Shown: one piece after another, positions 22,740 to 34,639 of the stretch
Layout of the letters: every line of letters starts with the position of its first letter
How positions within the stretch are numbered: the first letter of the stretch is position 1
Assembly: GCA_000611775.1 (NCBI GenBank)
Contig: KK106981.1
Coordinates: 6,408,312-6,472,311 of the forward strand
From: Umbilicaria muhlenbergii
Taxonomy: Eukaryota; Ascomycota; Lecanoromycetes; Umbilicariales; Umbilicariaceae
DNA: 64,000 nt
Direction: 5' to 3'
The notes under the pieces: model-generated
The model's database searches: none
The model's input: only the letters and a program-made list of their open reading frames with translations
What the model was told of the DNA's origin: nothing
Translations under genes and position numbers: made by a program

Positions 22740-23942
22740 TGAAGCTGCTCACAGTATCATTTGAAGTTTAAAATATCATTAATCTTTCAGTGATCTTCAT
22801 CATCTTCTGTAATAATGAGAGCTGGTGAAGGTGTGTGTTAATTTAATAAAAAATTGTTTACATAAAAGCAGAGTAGCTTAAAATCAAAGATGTTATAAAT
22901 TCACATGATGATAAATAACTTCAGCTGATAAACAGCTTCTACTTACTCTTTAACATGAAACAGTTTCAACTGCTTGTTTTTCAGATCTTAACATAATCTT
23001 GTAAACTTAATGTTGCAGTTTAACGGTCATATCATGTCTCTGATCTCATATGTGACATTCTTTTAATGTTTATCTGCTTGCACTTTTATAGATTTTCAGC
23101 TCTTTTTCAGTTGTTTTAAACTGAAGTTCAACATCTCTTGCATATGAGTGTTGATGTTCTTCACCTTTGCTGACTGAAGCTGTTAAATTCTAGTTGAGCA
23201 CTTGATCTCTTTAGTTGAGCACATTGTAACAGGGAAGGTGAGCTCTCCTGTTCATATAAAGAAGTTTTAGATAAAGGTCATCATGAATGCTTTTTGTCAT
23301 CAGACTGTGTGTATTATTTTCATGTATCAGAGTTAATAAAACATCTTGTTGTCAAAGCTTTCTAGCAGCTCTTTAATCATGTGATTGAATAAGTAATGCA
23401 ACATCATCATATCTTAGTTCAGAAATCCTCATAATATTCTTTAAAATGAATAAATCAGCACATTATCTTAGCTTCTAAGGTCAGCTTCATTGTAATTTTG
23501 TGTTATTTATGAATTCACATGCTGTCCTGTGCATCACTTCTGTGATAATCACAGCAGGTTTTTCACTTTCTCTGATACATGCAAAGCTTTAATAGCTCTC
23601 TGCTGACTGCACTTTGATCACTTCAGTGTTGTGCTTATGACTTAATTTTAAACTTGTCAATAAGCTCCTTTATGATTATCAATTCATGTAACAATATCAA
23701 CTCAGAGTTCATCTTACCTAGTAGTAGGGCTCATCATTGACTGCTTTCTTTATTAATGATACTGTTGACTTTATGTTCTTAATTGTCATTTTCATCTTGT
23801 ATGAATGACTGAAGCTCTTCATAAATGTCTTAAAGAAAAGTGATCTTTTCAGCTGTGTTACTTGACTTAACATTTATGAGACTTCTTGTATCATCATTTT
23901 TATTAAAATCAGCTTGACCCTCCTGTACTGATGCTTCAGTGA
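22740..23942 (-). pseudogene. Unrecognised coding relic, downstream half
   Basis: Read on the minus strand this stretch gives long coding-like peptides rich in Lys, Glu and Leu, for example NVKSSNTAEKITFL and NSELILLHELIIIKELIDKF around 23650-23870, with helical periodicity. Interruptions are mostly TGA. It appears to continue at 24782-25640, the two halves being separated by the DNA element at 23952-24772. I recognise no domain. It could be a host gene or a gag-like gene. Confidence 0.4.
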
Positions 23943-23951
23943 ATACATTGT
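23943..23951. repeat. 9-bp target site duplication ATACATTGT (left)
   Basis: ATACATTGT occurs at 23943-23951 and again at 24773-24781, exactly flanking the inverted-repeat element. Nine bases is the typical duplication of Mutator-like elements. Confidence 0.8.
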
Positions 23952-24772
23952 CAGCAAATATCTGAATTGATCCTCAAAAAGTTTTTTCTTTCTAGAATAA
24001 CCCTCAAAACTTTAAAATTTCTGAAATGACCCTTTAACCCTCATGACCTTCATATGACCCTCATAATTCTGATTATATTTACATGTTTCAGGTGTAATCT
24101 ACTCATTGTTTCATCTCTCTCAGTGTGCCTGCTCTTTCTACATGAACTTTTTATTAACAATGACATAGATTCTGCCCTTGGCTGTGTTGAATTTTTTGAT
24201 ACAGACAGAACAATGAAGAAATCACTTAATTATAAGGCTGTAACTGAGGGGCTTAAATCACTCTGAAATGTGACTCCTGAGAGCTGACATCACTTAAATT
24301 TCACAGATTGTCACTTCACTTGCTCAGTCACCTCCTTCACCTCTGCCTGCACTGCAGTCAGGCAGCATCACAACTTAATCTGACTATATGACAAGACCCT
24401 CAGTGAGGGCGGCGGCAGTGGCAGCAGCAGAGGTGAAGGCAGAGGTAGAGAAGATTGAGGTGACTGAGTTAATGAGATGACAGTCAAGAGCAGCAGTCAC
24501 AGAGGTAAAAGAATGAAGGCAGCTGAGTCAGTGAAGCAGCAGTCAAGGTCTGAATTTATGTCATTGTTAATAAAAAGTTCATGTAGGAAGAGCAGGCACA
24601 CTGAGAGAGATGAAACAATAAGTAAACTACATCTGAAACATGTAAATATAATCAGAATTATGAGGGTCATATGAGGGTCATGAGGGTTAGGAGGTCATTT
24701 CAGAAATTTTAAAGTTTTAAGAGTTATTCTAGAAAGAAAAAACTTTTTGAGAGTCAATTCAGATATTTATTG
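23952..24772. mobile_element. 821-bp long-TIR DNA transposon (Mutator-like MITE/foldback type)
   Basis: The left end (CAGCAAATATCTGAATTGA) and the inverted right end (CAATAAATATCTGAATTGA) begin terminal inverted repeats that stay alignable for about 235 bp, to roughly 24185 and 24540. They include the mirrored blocks AACCCTCATGACC and CATGAACTTTTTATTAACAA. The 350-bp core is also partly palindromic and contains a GGCGGCGGCAGTGGCAGCAG stretch with the densest GC of the region. A 9-bp target duplication flanks it. There is no transposase coding, so it is non-autonomous. Long TIRs plus 9-bp duplication favour Mutator-like; hAT (8 bp, CAG ends) is the alternative. The open frames 24054-24266 and 24477-24674 lie in the TIRs and core and are not credible genes. 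Confidence 0.85.
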
Positions 24773-24781
24773 ATACATTGT

Positions 24782-25640
24782 TGTTTTATGCAGCTGATAA
24801 TCTTTAGATGCTTTGCCTTTAAGATTTAATTCAATGCTGAGCCTACAGTAGGCTAAGATGTTATTATCAATAAAGTTTCAGCTACAAGACCGCTTCCTGC
24901 TGTCAACAGATGTCATATCACATGTGTTTTTCATTGTGTTATTATCAATATCTCAATATCTGTGTGAGGGAATTACTAGAGGTCAGAGTGTATATTAATG
25001 TATTATCATTTATCTGTAATTTCAACAAGGCTCTGACAGGTGCATCAGATGTGTTCTGAGAATTACAATGTGTAAAGCTGAGGTAGTGAGAGTTGAAGAA
25101 AGCTGAGGAGTGAGAACCTGAGAAGTACTCCCTCTTTTGCTTAAGCTGATGAATAATTTGACTACCTTCAAATTCACAACTGAATTCAGGGTCAGCTATG
25201 TAAGCAGAGATCAAGAAGTGAATGAAGTTAAAACTTAATCCTTTGATGATTCAATAGTCAAAGATAAGTCAGGATGAGAAGTGAAACTGAAGCTTAAAAA
25301 GTCTTTATTGAAATATTTAAGTGATGCAGGATCAACAGATAGTCAAAAAATGTCATACATCATGATTTTAATGAGCAGGATCAGTTCTCTTCTTATCATT
25401 TATTCTTGTTACAGTTTAATCTGTACAGAGAGACTTGTGACTGTTGTTCATCTGTTATGTTATAATCTGATAACAATTCTATTTGTCTATTTTTTAATGT
25501 CATCACTTTATTGCTCCTCAAACTTATCAGCATAACTGAGCTTAAGAAAAGATCTTCATTCTTGAAGGCATTATTCTTCATCTTTAATATAAATAAGCAT
25601 CTTTAATCAGTCAAAGTAAGATCACTTGATTTTTTACCTC
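24782..25640 (-). pseudogene. Unrecognised coding relic, upstream half
   Basis: The minus strand has an 89-codon open stretch (25214-24945, with YIADPEFSCEFEGSQIIHQL) and a 61-codon one (25581-25396). Together with 22740-23942 they look like one gene split by the DNA element at 23952-24772. No family is recognised. Confidence 0.35.
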
Positions 25641-25731
25641 TTTGTAATCTTCTTATTTTATTCTATTTCTGGTCTGTTATGTGAGGAAACCTTACAGTAT
25701 GTTATACACAGTCAAAGTGAATACATGACAG

Positions 25732-25884
25732 TTCACAAGAAGAAAATTGAATTTATTAAAGAAAGCTGATCAGCTCAGAAGGTTATGTAACACTGATCTT
25801 GCATTAATCATTCACAAGAACAGCAGATAATACACTTATTAATCAACAGATAAAGAATCCTGATCATCACTTATGAAAGAAATC
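25732..25884 (+). pseudogene. MADS-box (SRF-type) domain relic
   Basis: The translation FTRRKLNLLKKADQLRRLCN followed by TDLALIIHKNSR and then STDKES matches the core of the MADS DNA-binding domain: the RRK..LLKKA.EL..LCD.DVALII basic helix and first strand, as in fungal SRF-type factors. MADS factors bind CArG-like sites as dimers (family knowledge). Only about 50 codons are visible. TGA stands where tryptophan would be expected (before YTY-ST and in the ES-W position), no start codon is in frame nearby, and no C-terminal domain follows. I take it as a decayed fragment of a host gene. Confidence 0.55.
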
Positions 25885-28200
25885 ATATGTTTAAGTTGTA
25901 GTAGTGAAGAATCAACTAATTTTTTTAAAAAATGACTTATTCATTACCTGTCAGTCTACTTTTTAAGGATTCTGAAAGTGAAGAAGATGTGCAAGAGCAT
26001 TATATCATTAAAATCATGAGGAAGGTATTAAGTCTGCAGTCAGATTATCATTGCTACTTAAAGCAGCTTTAAGAAAGCAGTAGAGTACATGTTTCACAGA
26101 TGTGTATATAATTATTGAAGTCATATTTTAAGAAATGATTTTAGTCAAAGCTCAAGACACATTAAATGATGAAAAGTCTTTGCCAAGTATCTTTACAGAT
26201 TAATGAGCTTAAATCTTCAGTCTCACTTCTTAAGTGCTTCTCATGCATCATATTACTGCACTGAACATCATCAATTGCTACATACTTAACATACAGAACA
26301 ATGATCATTAAATATAATCTTATCTTTAACTGACTTTCCTGCAGTAACTCATGAAACTGAGATTTTCATTCAACTATATATCATCAGCTCAAGATCAACA
26401 GTGAGTCTTTCACACATACAAAGCTGTCTTTCAAGGACTGAATTCACAAATATGAAAGAAGAAAACAATCTGAACTCTTATCAGGTCACAAGACAGATCA
26501 TGCAGATCTTTATATAAGAAGCTCATGAATGAAAAAGTTCCTTAATGCTTTACTGATACTTCTACACTGAGGGGCCTTTCAATCAGAAACTAAAGTGAGT
26601 GTAGCTTTTCCCAGACTCATTCAAGAGTCTGAGGTAAATGATTCACAAAACAAGCTGACAGGTATAGATGAGATCAACTTTAAGATTAAAAACAGTCTTG
26701 AATGAATAGTGCTCATCTCATCACATCAGAATTGCTGTAAAGCAGGAGGAGAAAGAAGATGTTAAATTAAAGATGTTGAATCAAGAGCCTTTTTGACAGA
26801 CTGTCACTTCATTTTCTTTTAACCTACAAGATATACATACAAGGATGTGTCACAAGCAAATACTCTGAGCAGATAATACACTTTCATATCTTCATTCAGT
26901 TTATGTTTTATGCGTATAATAGGATCCTGAAAATTATAATCAAAGATATTGAAAGTTTAAACTTAAGATTCAGCTTGTGACCTGAGGTACTCATCATTGA
27001 TTTAAGCAGCATACTACTTCACTATTAGTTTGATTAGACACACATAAGTACTCATGAAATCTCAAAATATCATTCACTATTTGAATCTAAAATGCGCATT
27101 GTACATCAACTCAGATTACAGATGAGAGGCAGTGTTTAATTTAACACTTCAGTGAAGACTTCTTGCTAACATCAGACAGATAACTCTGCTTTGTGAAATG
27201 TGATAAAGGTGTTTTATTCATATCATCATCACTGTCAGATTTCTCTGTTTTGTTGTCTGCCTCTGTCTCTTTATTCTTTTAATGATTTCTTTTATTTTTG
27301 TCTTTTTAAATACTCTCAAGTTTTCTTCTTTAAGCTGATCTGTAAACAGATCACAGAGCATACTGTTTCACAATGAGACAGATGATTTAAAGAGGTTAGT
27401 TTAAACATTTAGTCAACACAGTGCACTTGAACAGACTGTATCACATACACTTACTGTGATGTACAGATCTGATGGAAAAAGATAATGATCACAAGAGTTC
27501 AAGAATTTATTCATTAACATTCAGAATGACCTCACACATAAGTGAGCATGACTCTCATCAGCAGGCAGATGCTTCAAAGAAATTGAGGAATAAAGAGAAA
27601 TTGATGATGAAAATTGTCACTCAATCAACTACTGAGCTGAGAAAGGATGTGTGCTCATTAAAAAAGTGAAGATCATCTGCATCATTTTAAAGAAGACTTG
27701 CCTGACTTCTTTCACTCTTGTAGAACAATTTAATATATTTGAACATCATCTCAAAAGATCTTAATTGATTGATATGTGTCACAGCTTGTGACATGAAGTC
27801 AAGTGATTAAAGCAGTCATAAAGCTGCTTTCAGCTCATCATATCAGGTGAGCTTCTTGTGAAGTAAAGTAAGCCCTCCTTTTAAGTTCATCAGTTTAACT
27901 CTGATGATGTTCCTGTGATGACCTGTTCATTGAGCAGTCACATTCTCACTGTGTAAAATCAAAAGAATGCAGTCATGCTGTGTTTAAGAAAGGAAGCCTT
28001 TTAGTGATTGAGCAGCTCATCTGCCTGTCAATGAATTAAAGTTCAGTAGAGTATGAAGGCAGATTTATAATCTTGTGATTCTTTCTCTGTGTAGTTTTTG
28101 TACTGTTTAAATGCTTGCTTCAGCTTCAGCTATTACTGTGACTGCAGTCTGAGAAGAGTTTATAATTGTCAGCACTTCTACTCTTTGCACTCTGTTTAAT
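25885..28200. other. Unassigned AT-rich stretch
   Basis: No family was recognised on either strand. A 65-codon plus-strand frame at 27472-27669 (MEKDNDHKSSRIYSLTFRMT..., Lys/Ser-rich) has no recognisable homologue and may be chance. TGG at 27474 is one of the few in the region. Confidence 0.4.
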
Positions 28201-28224
28201 GTGAATCTGATGTCACTTGTTACT

Positions 28225-28810
28225 TCACACTTTAAGACTTTCAACTGAAGTTAATGTGTTAGAATGTGTTGAGCTGATCACAGCAGTGTGAAGTTGAATG
28301 ATATTTTTAATTAATGCAGCAGCTTTCTTATGACAATCTTGATAATTATAAGTATGAGCAAGATTATTCAAAATGATCAGTGTAAGTGAATGCTTTTTTT
28401 TAAATATTTTCTTTTTTAGCTTCATCATCTGCACCTGTAATCTCTCTGTCTCTTTTCAGTGTCTCTGACTCTGATAGGTTAATGTCAGATTATTTATGTT
28501 AATTAATGTATGTGAATACTTTTTTTCAATTATTTTCTTTTGTGTCTTTATCATCTGCATCTGCAGTCTCTCAGTCTCTCTTCAGCATCTCTGATGCTGG
28601 TAAGTTGATGTCAGATTAATCATGTTACTCAGTGTATTTAAATGCTCTTCTTTAAGCATTTTCTTTATTGTCTTCATCATCTGCATCTGTAATCTCTCTG
28701 CCTCTGTTCAGTGTTTCTGACTTTGATAAATTGATGTCAGATTATTCATGTTAATCAGTGTAGAAGGATGCTCTTCTTCAAACACTCTCTTTTTTTGTCA
28801 GAAGCATGAC
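28225..28810 (-). pseudogene. TPR-repeat protein relic (kinesin-light-chain/fungal NLR-type TPRs)
   Basis: The minus strand contains at least four copies of a 42-residue repeat with exactly 126-bp spacing (equivalent points at about 28437, 28563 and 28689). Landmarks are E.LQ.QMMK..KK...EEH..TL...NLT..YQ.Q.....E. The copy nearest the 3' end is open for 69 codons (28434-28225) and includes HSLTLIILNNLAHTYNYQ. This pattern is the TPR_10/TPR_12 type found in kinesin light chains and as the C-terminal sensor of many fungal NB-ARC or NACHT proteins. Neither an NB-ARC domain nor a start is visible upstream (28811-29537), so only the repeat part survives. TPRs bind proteins; the partner is unknown. 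Confidence 0.75.
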
Positions 28811-29537
28811 AGCATTTGAGTGTTAATTTTAAACATCTGATATTTTGATCACACACACTAGTATTTGATTAAATTTAATGCAACTCAGTGAGTGTTCTCA
28901 GCATTAACATTTAATTAAAGTTAGTGTGGCTGAGGCTCTGCATCTCACATATGTGTGTTCAGACTGTCATCAGATATTTGCTTCTTTAGAATTAATCTCT
29001 TTATCATCATATCTGCATAACCTGCTCTGCATGATTCTGATATTAGATTAATTCTTATTATCTTACATTCATGATTTAGTTGAACTGAAAGAATTTACTT
29101 TAAAAACTCAGCATTGAACTGTGTTATGATTGTGCACTGTGTGTTATGAGTTATGCATTGAGTTTAATGTTGTACACTAGTGCTCTGATTATATTATCAT
29201 CACAGTCACTGTACATACTCTTCTCCTTCTTCATACTTATTGTCTTAATTGAATTACACTCACATGATATTAACTCTGTGTAGGCTTCTAATATTACAAT
29301 AAGTATCACTCTACATTGCACTTGTATCTACTGCACAAGTTATCAAAAGCAGTAACACTGAAGTCAACTAGTTTCAACACTTAAACTGATAACACACTTC
29401 AACAACATCTATTTATCCTTTATGATCTGTGAGCAGACACCTGCAAAGACATATAAGAATAAAGTCATGAACTTCAACACTGCATAGACTGTGAGAGAGT
29501 TGCTGAAGAGAATTGAGAAGAGAAGAGTCTTAATATT
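28811..29537. other. Unassigned stretch upstream of the TPR relic
   Basis: AT-rich; no domain was recognised on either strand. If the TPR gene had an N-terminal signalling domain it should lie here on the minus strand, but I cannot see one. Confidence 0.4.
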
Positions 29538-30466
29538 ACATTCACAACTTGACAACCCGCTCAAAAATAAGATTTTAGTTAATAGTACTTTATGCGCTCA
29601 GAGCACTCTCTGAGCAGTAAATGAGCTCATACAAATCTTACACTTTAAATAACTATTATACCTTCATGAATAATAAAAAACTTTTTATTGAAAAGTTTTA
29701 GATCTCTTTATTCTGTACACTTTACAAACTAAAGATTTCTTCATAAGTTTAAATCAGTGATGAAAATTACAACATTAATAAACAGATTTTTAATGACTTT
29801 TTGAATAACTCAACACCAACAACACATAAAAAGAAACTTTGTATCAGAAAACTCTTAAACAGCTTATTCTCTACAACTTATAACCTGAAAGTTATATTAT
29901 AAGTATAAAAGCGCAATAGTTATTCAAAGTATGTGACTTTTTTTGAAAGATTTTTCGCTATTGAAGACTTGAATTAAATATAACTTAACAACAATAGCAG
30001 TTATGAAGAAACTTTTAATTTAACATTAATAGATAATACTGTTTTTTATAATTTATGCATTGAAAGTTTCTTTATATCTGTTGAGGTGCAAAAGTTATTA
30101 AAGTGTGTAAATTTTTAAGTGATGAAAATCTTGAAGTTCTTTAAATATTCAGAACTCAACACTTATACAGTGCTTTCAGACTCAACAAATCATGATTTTT
30201 TATTGCAGAAAAGTGAATTTTAGCAAAAGTTTACTTATTATAAGTTTTACTGTTATTATAACACTGTGTGTGTACTTGTTTAAACAATTGTTTTAATAAT
30301 TGTTTTTTTATCACAAAATTTTGATGTTCTGCTCAAGATTTAAGGTTGAGCTCAAAGTGCTCAGAGGATGCTAAGAGCGGCTGTTAGCTGAGACATGAGA
30401 TCAGAAGCTCAGAGCGCTCAAAGTGTTAAAAACTAACTCAGAGCTAACTTGCTAAATTGCTGATGT
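29538..30466 (+). repeat. Family-3 LTR, about 929 bp
   Basis: The repeat runs from ACATTCACAACTTGACAACC to GCTAAATTGCTGATGT. Its first 220 and last 230 bp are shared with 49284-50221, and its last 88 bp with 961-1048. Ends read ACAT...ATGT rather than the usual TG...CA, or the true start may be the TGACAACCC 12 bp further in. Confidence 0.75.
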
Positions 30467-33320
30467 ATCAGAGAATGTCTTAACAGGATCAATAAATGTG
30501 CAGTTTTCAAGAGAGATCAACACTGTGAAATAACTTCAACACTGAGCAGAGAAAGATTCTGAAACCTTTCTGAATATGCTAAAAAAGCATCAGCTAGAGT
30601 GAGATCAAGCTTTTAACAGTTTGAAGGACTACAACTGAATGACAGAGATGATGAAAAAGACATTAACACAAATTAATCAAGCTCAGATCAAATGATTGAA
30701 GAGCAAAGAGAAGATTACAAACCTTCAAACTGAAATAATATCACTGTGTACAGAGCTGAAAGACAGTTAAGAGAGAGTCACTCAACTCACAGAGAAGTTG
30801 ATGCTAGTGAAGAATATCATGAAGCAAATGACTCAGAAAATAACATCACAATTCACTTCTTTTAAGCAGTCTGCTAAGTTTTCAGACTCAATTATCTTTA
30901 TTGAAGATTTCACTGAGAAAGATATCTCTTCTCAATTTGAGAGCTGAGTTTTACATGTTCATGATAAGTTGCAAATGAATCAAAATACTTTAAAAGTTAA
31001 GCAGTTAAGACTGCCTATGTATTGATTCATCTTAGTGAAATGATTATGAGTCACATCAATTCTTACTGCATTGAGAATTCTACATACTTTAAGACTGCAG
31101 ACTTAATGTTGAGTGCTCTTAAGAACATCTACAATGACTTTAATCAGTGAGAGAATTTCAGGACAAGCTTCAGAGAGTTTAAACAAGATATTAAGACATC
31201 TTTCTCACAATTCTACTCAGAGTTCATACATCTGACTAGATACCTGCAGTTCTCAAACACAGTGTTGATTGAGAAGCTCAAGAACAAGAAGTTACTTTAA
31301 ATGCAGAAGGTGTTGTCAGAGTCTGCAGAGAACTTTATCATCTTAAATCATCTTAAAAACTGCCTTATTCACTTGAACAATCAGTAACAGATTTACTTTT
31401 TCAGCAGAAGAAAGTTTCTGTGAAGACTGAGTCCTTTAAGAAGATCTTAAACCCTCAGAGTGCTGTTGCTCAAGAAAAGACTAAGATTATCACAGTCTCA
31501 ACACAAGAGACTGTCATTAAATCAGCTGCTGCCTCATCTAAGTCTACTTGAAGTTCTAAAGTCAATAAGTCTGCAGCAGAACTCACATGCTACATCTGCT
31601 CAGAGAAAAATCATATCTCTACCTCTTGTCCTAAGACTTCAAAGGTAAAGACTGAGTGAATTCAGACTTTTCATAAGAAGGATTCAGAAAATGAGTAGCC
31701 TCTGAAGATGACAACTCAGATGACTCAATAATCATACACTCATCTGAATTTAACACAGATTCTTATGAATAATCACTTTTATTAACAGAGTGTTGTCTGT
31801 TTTCTCAGAGAGGAAGGGTTATGAAAGTAAAATTGATTGACATTGAGTCATCAATCTACATTGTTATGAATGAGCATTTGATTGAGAAGCTTTGTGAGAA
31901 GCTGAGTATTAAACCAATGCCTTTATTGAAACCTCAGCCAGTTAAAGAATTCAATGACAAGCTAATTAACAGATTCATTACTCATGCAATTTATCTCAGA
32001 CTCACAGTTAATGAACACAGTGAACTTTCAGCATCTATGCTCATAATCAGACTTGATTCTCACTGAATAATCTTAGGTAAATCATGATTGAACTGTCATA
32101 AGATTATGTTGAACATGAAAAGTGATTAGCTTATCTTTTCCTTTAAGCATTGCAAGGAACTTGAATGCACTACCTTCTTTATGACTCTTCAGATTAAGCT
32201 GACCTCAGCTAAGAAGACAGTGAGTACAGAGTCATCTACATATACAGTCTTGAAGTGTTAAAAGACTTCTGTGTCAGTGATTCACTTACTCTCAGTATCA
32301 GTCAAGTCAGTCAACAACAAGTCAACTGTCTTATCTCTATCTGACACTGTCAAACTTCTGAATATAGTCATCATTGATGCTGCCGCTTTCAGCAGACTCA
32401 ATATCAGAAAGCAACATCAAGAAGGGATTCAACTATTTTTCATGACTGTTCAAGAGATGAAAAAGGTTCTGTCTAGTAACACAGTGAGAGATATCATATC
32501 ACAGTTGTCTATGAAGAAAGTCTTGCTCAGAATATTAAAATCATATCAGAACTTGAAGAATGCTTTTGATTCAATTAAGATTAAGAAATTGCCTCCTCAC
32601 TGAACCTATGATTATCAGATAAAGATAAAAGAGGATAAAGAAAAGTTACTGTGAAGCAGAGTTTATTCAATATTCAATTATAAGCTTAAGAAGCTTAAGG
32701 AGTACCTGAATGAGAACTTGAAGAAGGATTTTATCAATCTCAATCATGCTTCCTATGCCTCATCAGTGCTATTTACAGTCAAGTCAAATGAAAGTCTGAA
32801 GGTGTGTGTGAACTACTGAAAGCTCAATACTCTTACTAAATAGAATCAGTACTCTATATCTCTTATTAAAGAAACTCTGATCAAGGTGACTGGCTGCAAG
32901 TATCTCACTAAGTTGAATGTTATTACCGCCTTTAATAAGTTAAGAATGAACTTTAATAGTGAGAATCTTATCACCTTTATCACCTCAATGAGAGTCTACA
33001 AGTATGATGTTCTACCTTTTGAATTGACAAATGATTCAGCCAACTACTAACACTACATGAATGATGTGTTGTGAGATCACCTCAATCACTTCTGCTCTGC
33101 ATACTTAAATGACATCTTGATCTACAGTAAGATTCTTAAGAATCACATTAAGCATATGCATCTGATTCTTCAGAAGCTCATTGACACTGATTTGCAAGTG
33201 AACATTGAAAAGTGTGCTTTTCATGTTCAGAAAACATCTTTTCTTGAAGTACTACTATTCACTGATGATCTTCACATGAATCTAAAGAAGGTACAAGTAG
33301 TGATTGAATCACATGTCAAG
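29538..33320 (+). mobile_element. Ty3/gypsy element, family 3, 5' LTR to reverse transcriptase
   Basis: A LTR of about 929 bp is followed by a gag region (about 30480-31680) with a coiled-coil N-terminal part and one zinc knuckle (CYICSEKNHISTSCPK at about 31588-31635). A protease region (about 31820-32080, the 81-codon open frame starting MKVKLIDIESSIYIVMNEHL) and a linker with a 110-codon open frame (32271-32603) come next. The reverse transcriptase (about 32740-33310) shows LNVITAFNKLRM, YKYDVLPFELTN and AYLNDILIYS. The element ends abruptly near 33320, before RNase H and integrase. It is broken in many places and truncated. Confidence 0.85.
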
Positions 33321-34219
33321 CAATCAGCCGCGATTTGCTGAAGGTGTGAGTTGAGATATGATGTTGAGATTGTCAGACTCATTGATGTCAGATGATCACT
33401 GCTGTGACTGAGATGAAAGTGAGGCTAAATATTCTCATTTTAACAGTGTGAGTTGACCTGCTCAAGGTAAGCTCACTTGATAATGTACATCCTCACTCTC
33501 AGTTCTTCTTCACTTCATCTTCTTCATCCTCTTTTGCTCTTCACATCTTGAGGTGAGGCAGTGACTTCTTGTTAATTGATGAGTACATCTTTGTATATAC
33601 TGTACTGTACCTGAGTTGCATTAGAAGTTTTTAGATAGTTACCTCTAAGTATTTAGGTAGCTATCATAGTTTATATCAAGATATTACAATTACTTTAACA
33701 GTTGTCATCTGTATCACTCTGAATTTTTATTAACCGTGCTTTTTTCTTAACCTTGAAACAATGATATTACAACAGTAAAACAACAGTTTGTCTATGATAA
33801 CAGGTGATTGCAACTACGTGTTACATTTTTAAACATTTTATTAAATGTGCAAGATCAATGAATGTGTGATAGTTCATACATGTTGTGATAATTACATCTT
33901 ATCACACAAATGTGTTGTAAGTTCAAACAAGTGTGATCATCTTGATGTTATGTTGTGAAACTATGTTTGAATTTTCACACAATTAAAAGTGTTCACACGT
34001 GTCTGTTGTTCATACATAAATGTTTACGTTATTTTGTGATGTTACGTTGATATTTATCACACTATCAAAATTGTTTACACGTGTACATGACATATACGTA
34101 TAAATCAAATAGCATTTGTAACATAGAATCATAGCACACTATTGATTTGATTAAATGTTAAATTTATATACAGTCATTATGAAAAAGTTACAGTAATTTG
34201 AAACTATGTACTTAAGGTA
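33321..34219. other. Unassigned intergenic stretch with ACGT-rich patch
   Basis: No coding frame was recognised. The part 33815-34105 is very AT-rich, yet all its CpG dinucleotides sit in ACGT, several inside palindromes (CACACGTGTC, TACACGTGTA), together with repeated TCACAC/GTGTGA words. Confidence 0.5.
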
Positions 34220-34480
34220 AACTTTCAGTGTTCAGCTCCATACTGAAGTCTGAGCAATTAACAAGAATAAGATAAGATCAAGGTATGTACCTTGATGTTG
34301 AACTGTGTGACACTGTTCAGAGCGCCTGCGGGGAAAGGCTGATGAAAGGCAATGATGTGACAGCGTCAGCAGTGTAAGGCTAGGTAGTGAAGGCTTAATT
34401 TCTCACTAATAGATCACTTGCTGACCTTGACTACCTTACCTCATGGTGGTGCTCTCTGCCACTGTCACTCAGCAGTAAGT
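34220..34480. other. Low-mutation patch with retained CpG, TGG and CCA
   Basis: This stretch keeps several CpG sites (GAGCGCCTGCGGGG, CAGCGTC), TGG (CATGGTGGTG) and CCA, unlike its surroundings. It contains a short inverted pair AAGGTATGTACCTT. I see no gene or tRNA in it. It may be single-copy DNA that escaped the mutation process. Confidence 0.45.
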
Positions 34481-34639
34481 TATTCTTAGAAACAGATAAA
34501 TGTTCTGCCTACACTGTTGAAGTTACTAAATGAAGAAGGTGAGCCTTTATTAGTTAAAAATCTTCACTTAAACAAGATAACCTTCACTTCACTGTTCTTA
34601 TGATTAAATAATTATCTCACTTTCTTCTTCACAAACTCT

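Noticed and set aside
24054-24674. Two open frames inside the inverted-repeat element as transposase genes
   Set aside because: They lie in the inverted repeats and palindromic core and show no transposase motif.
34260-34345. Possible tRNA gene in the GC-richer patch
   Set aside because: No acceptor stem, TTCRA loop or anticodon arm could be folded from the sequence.
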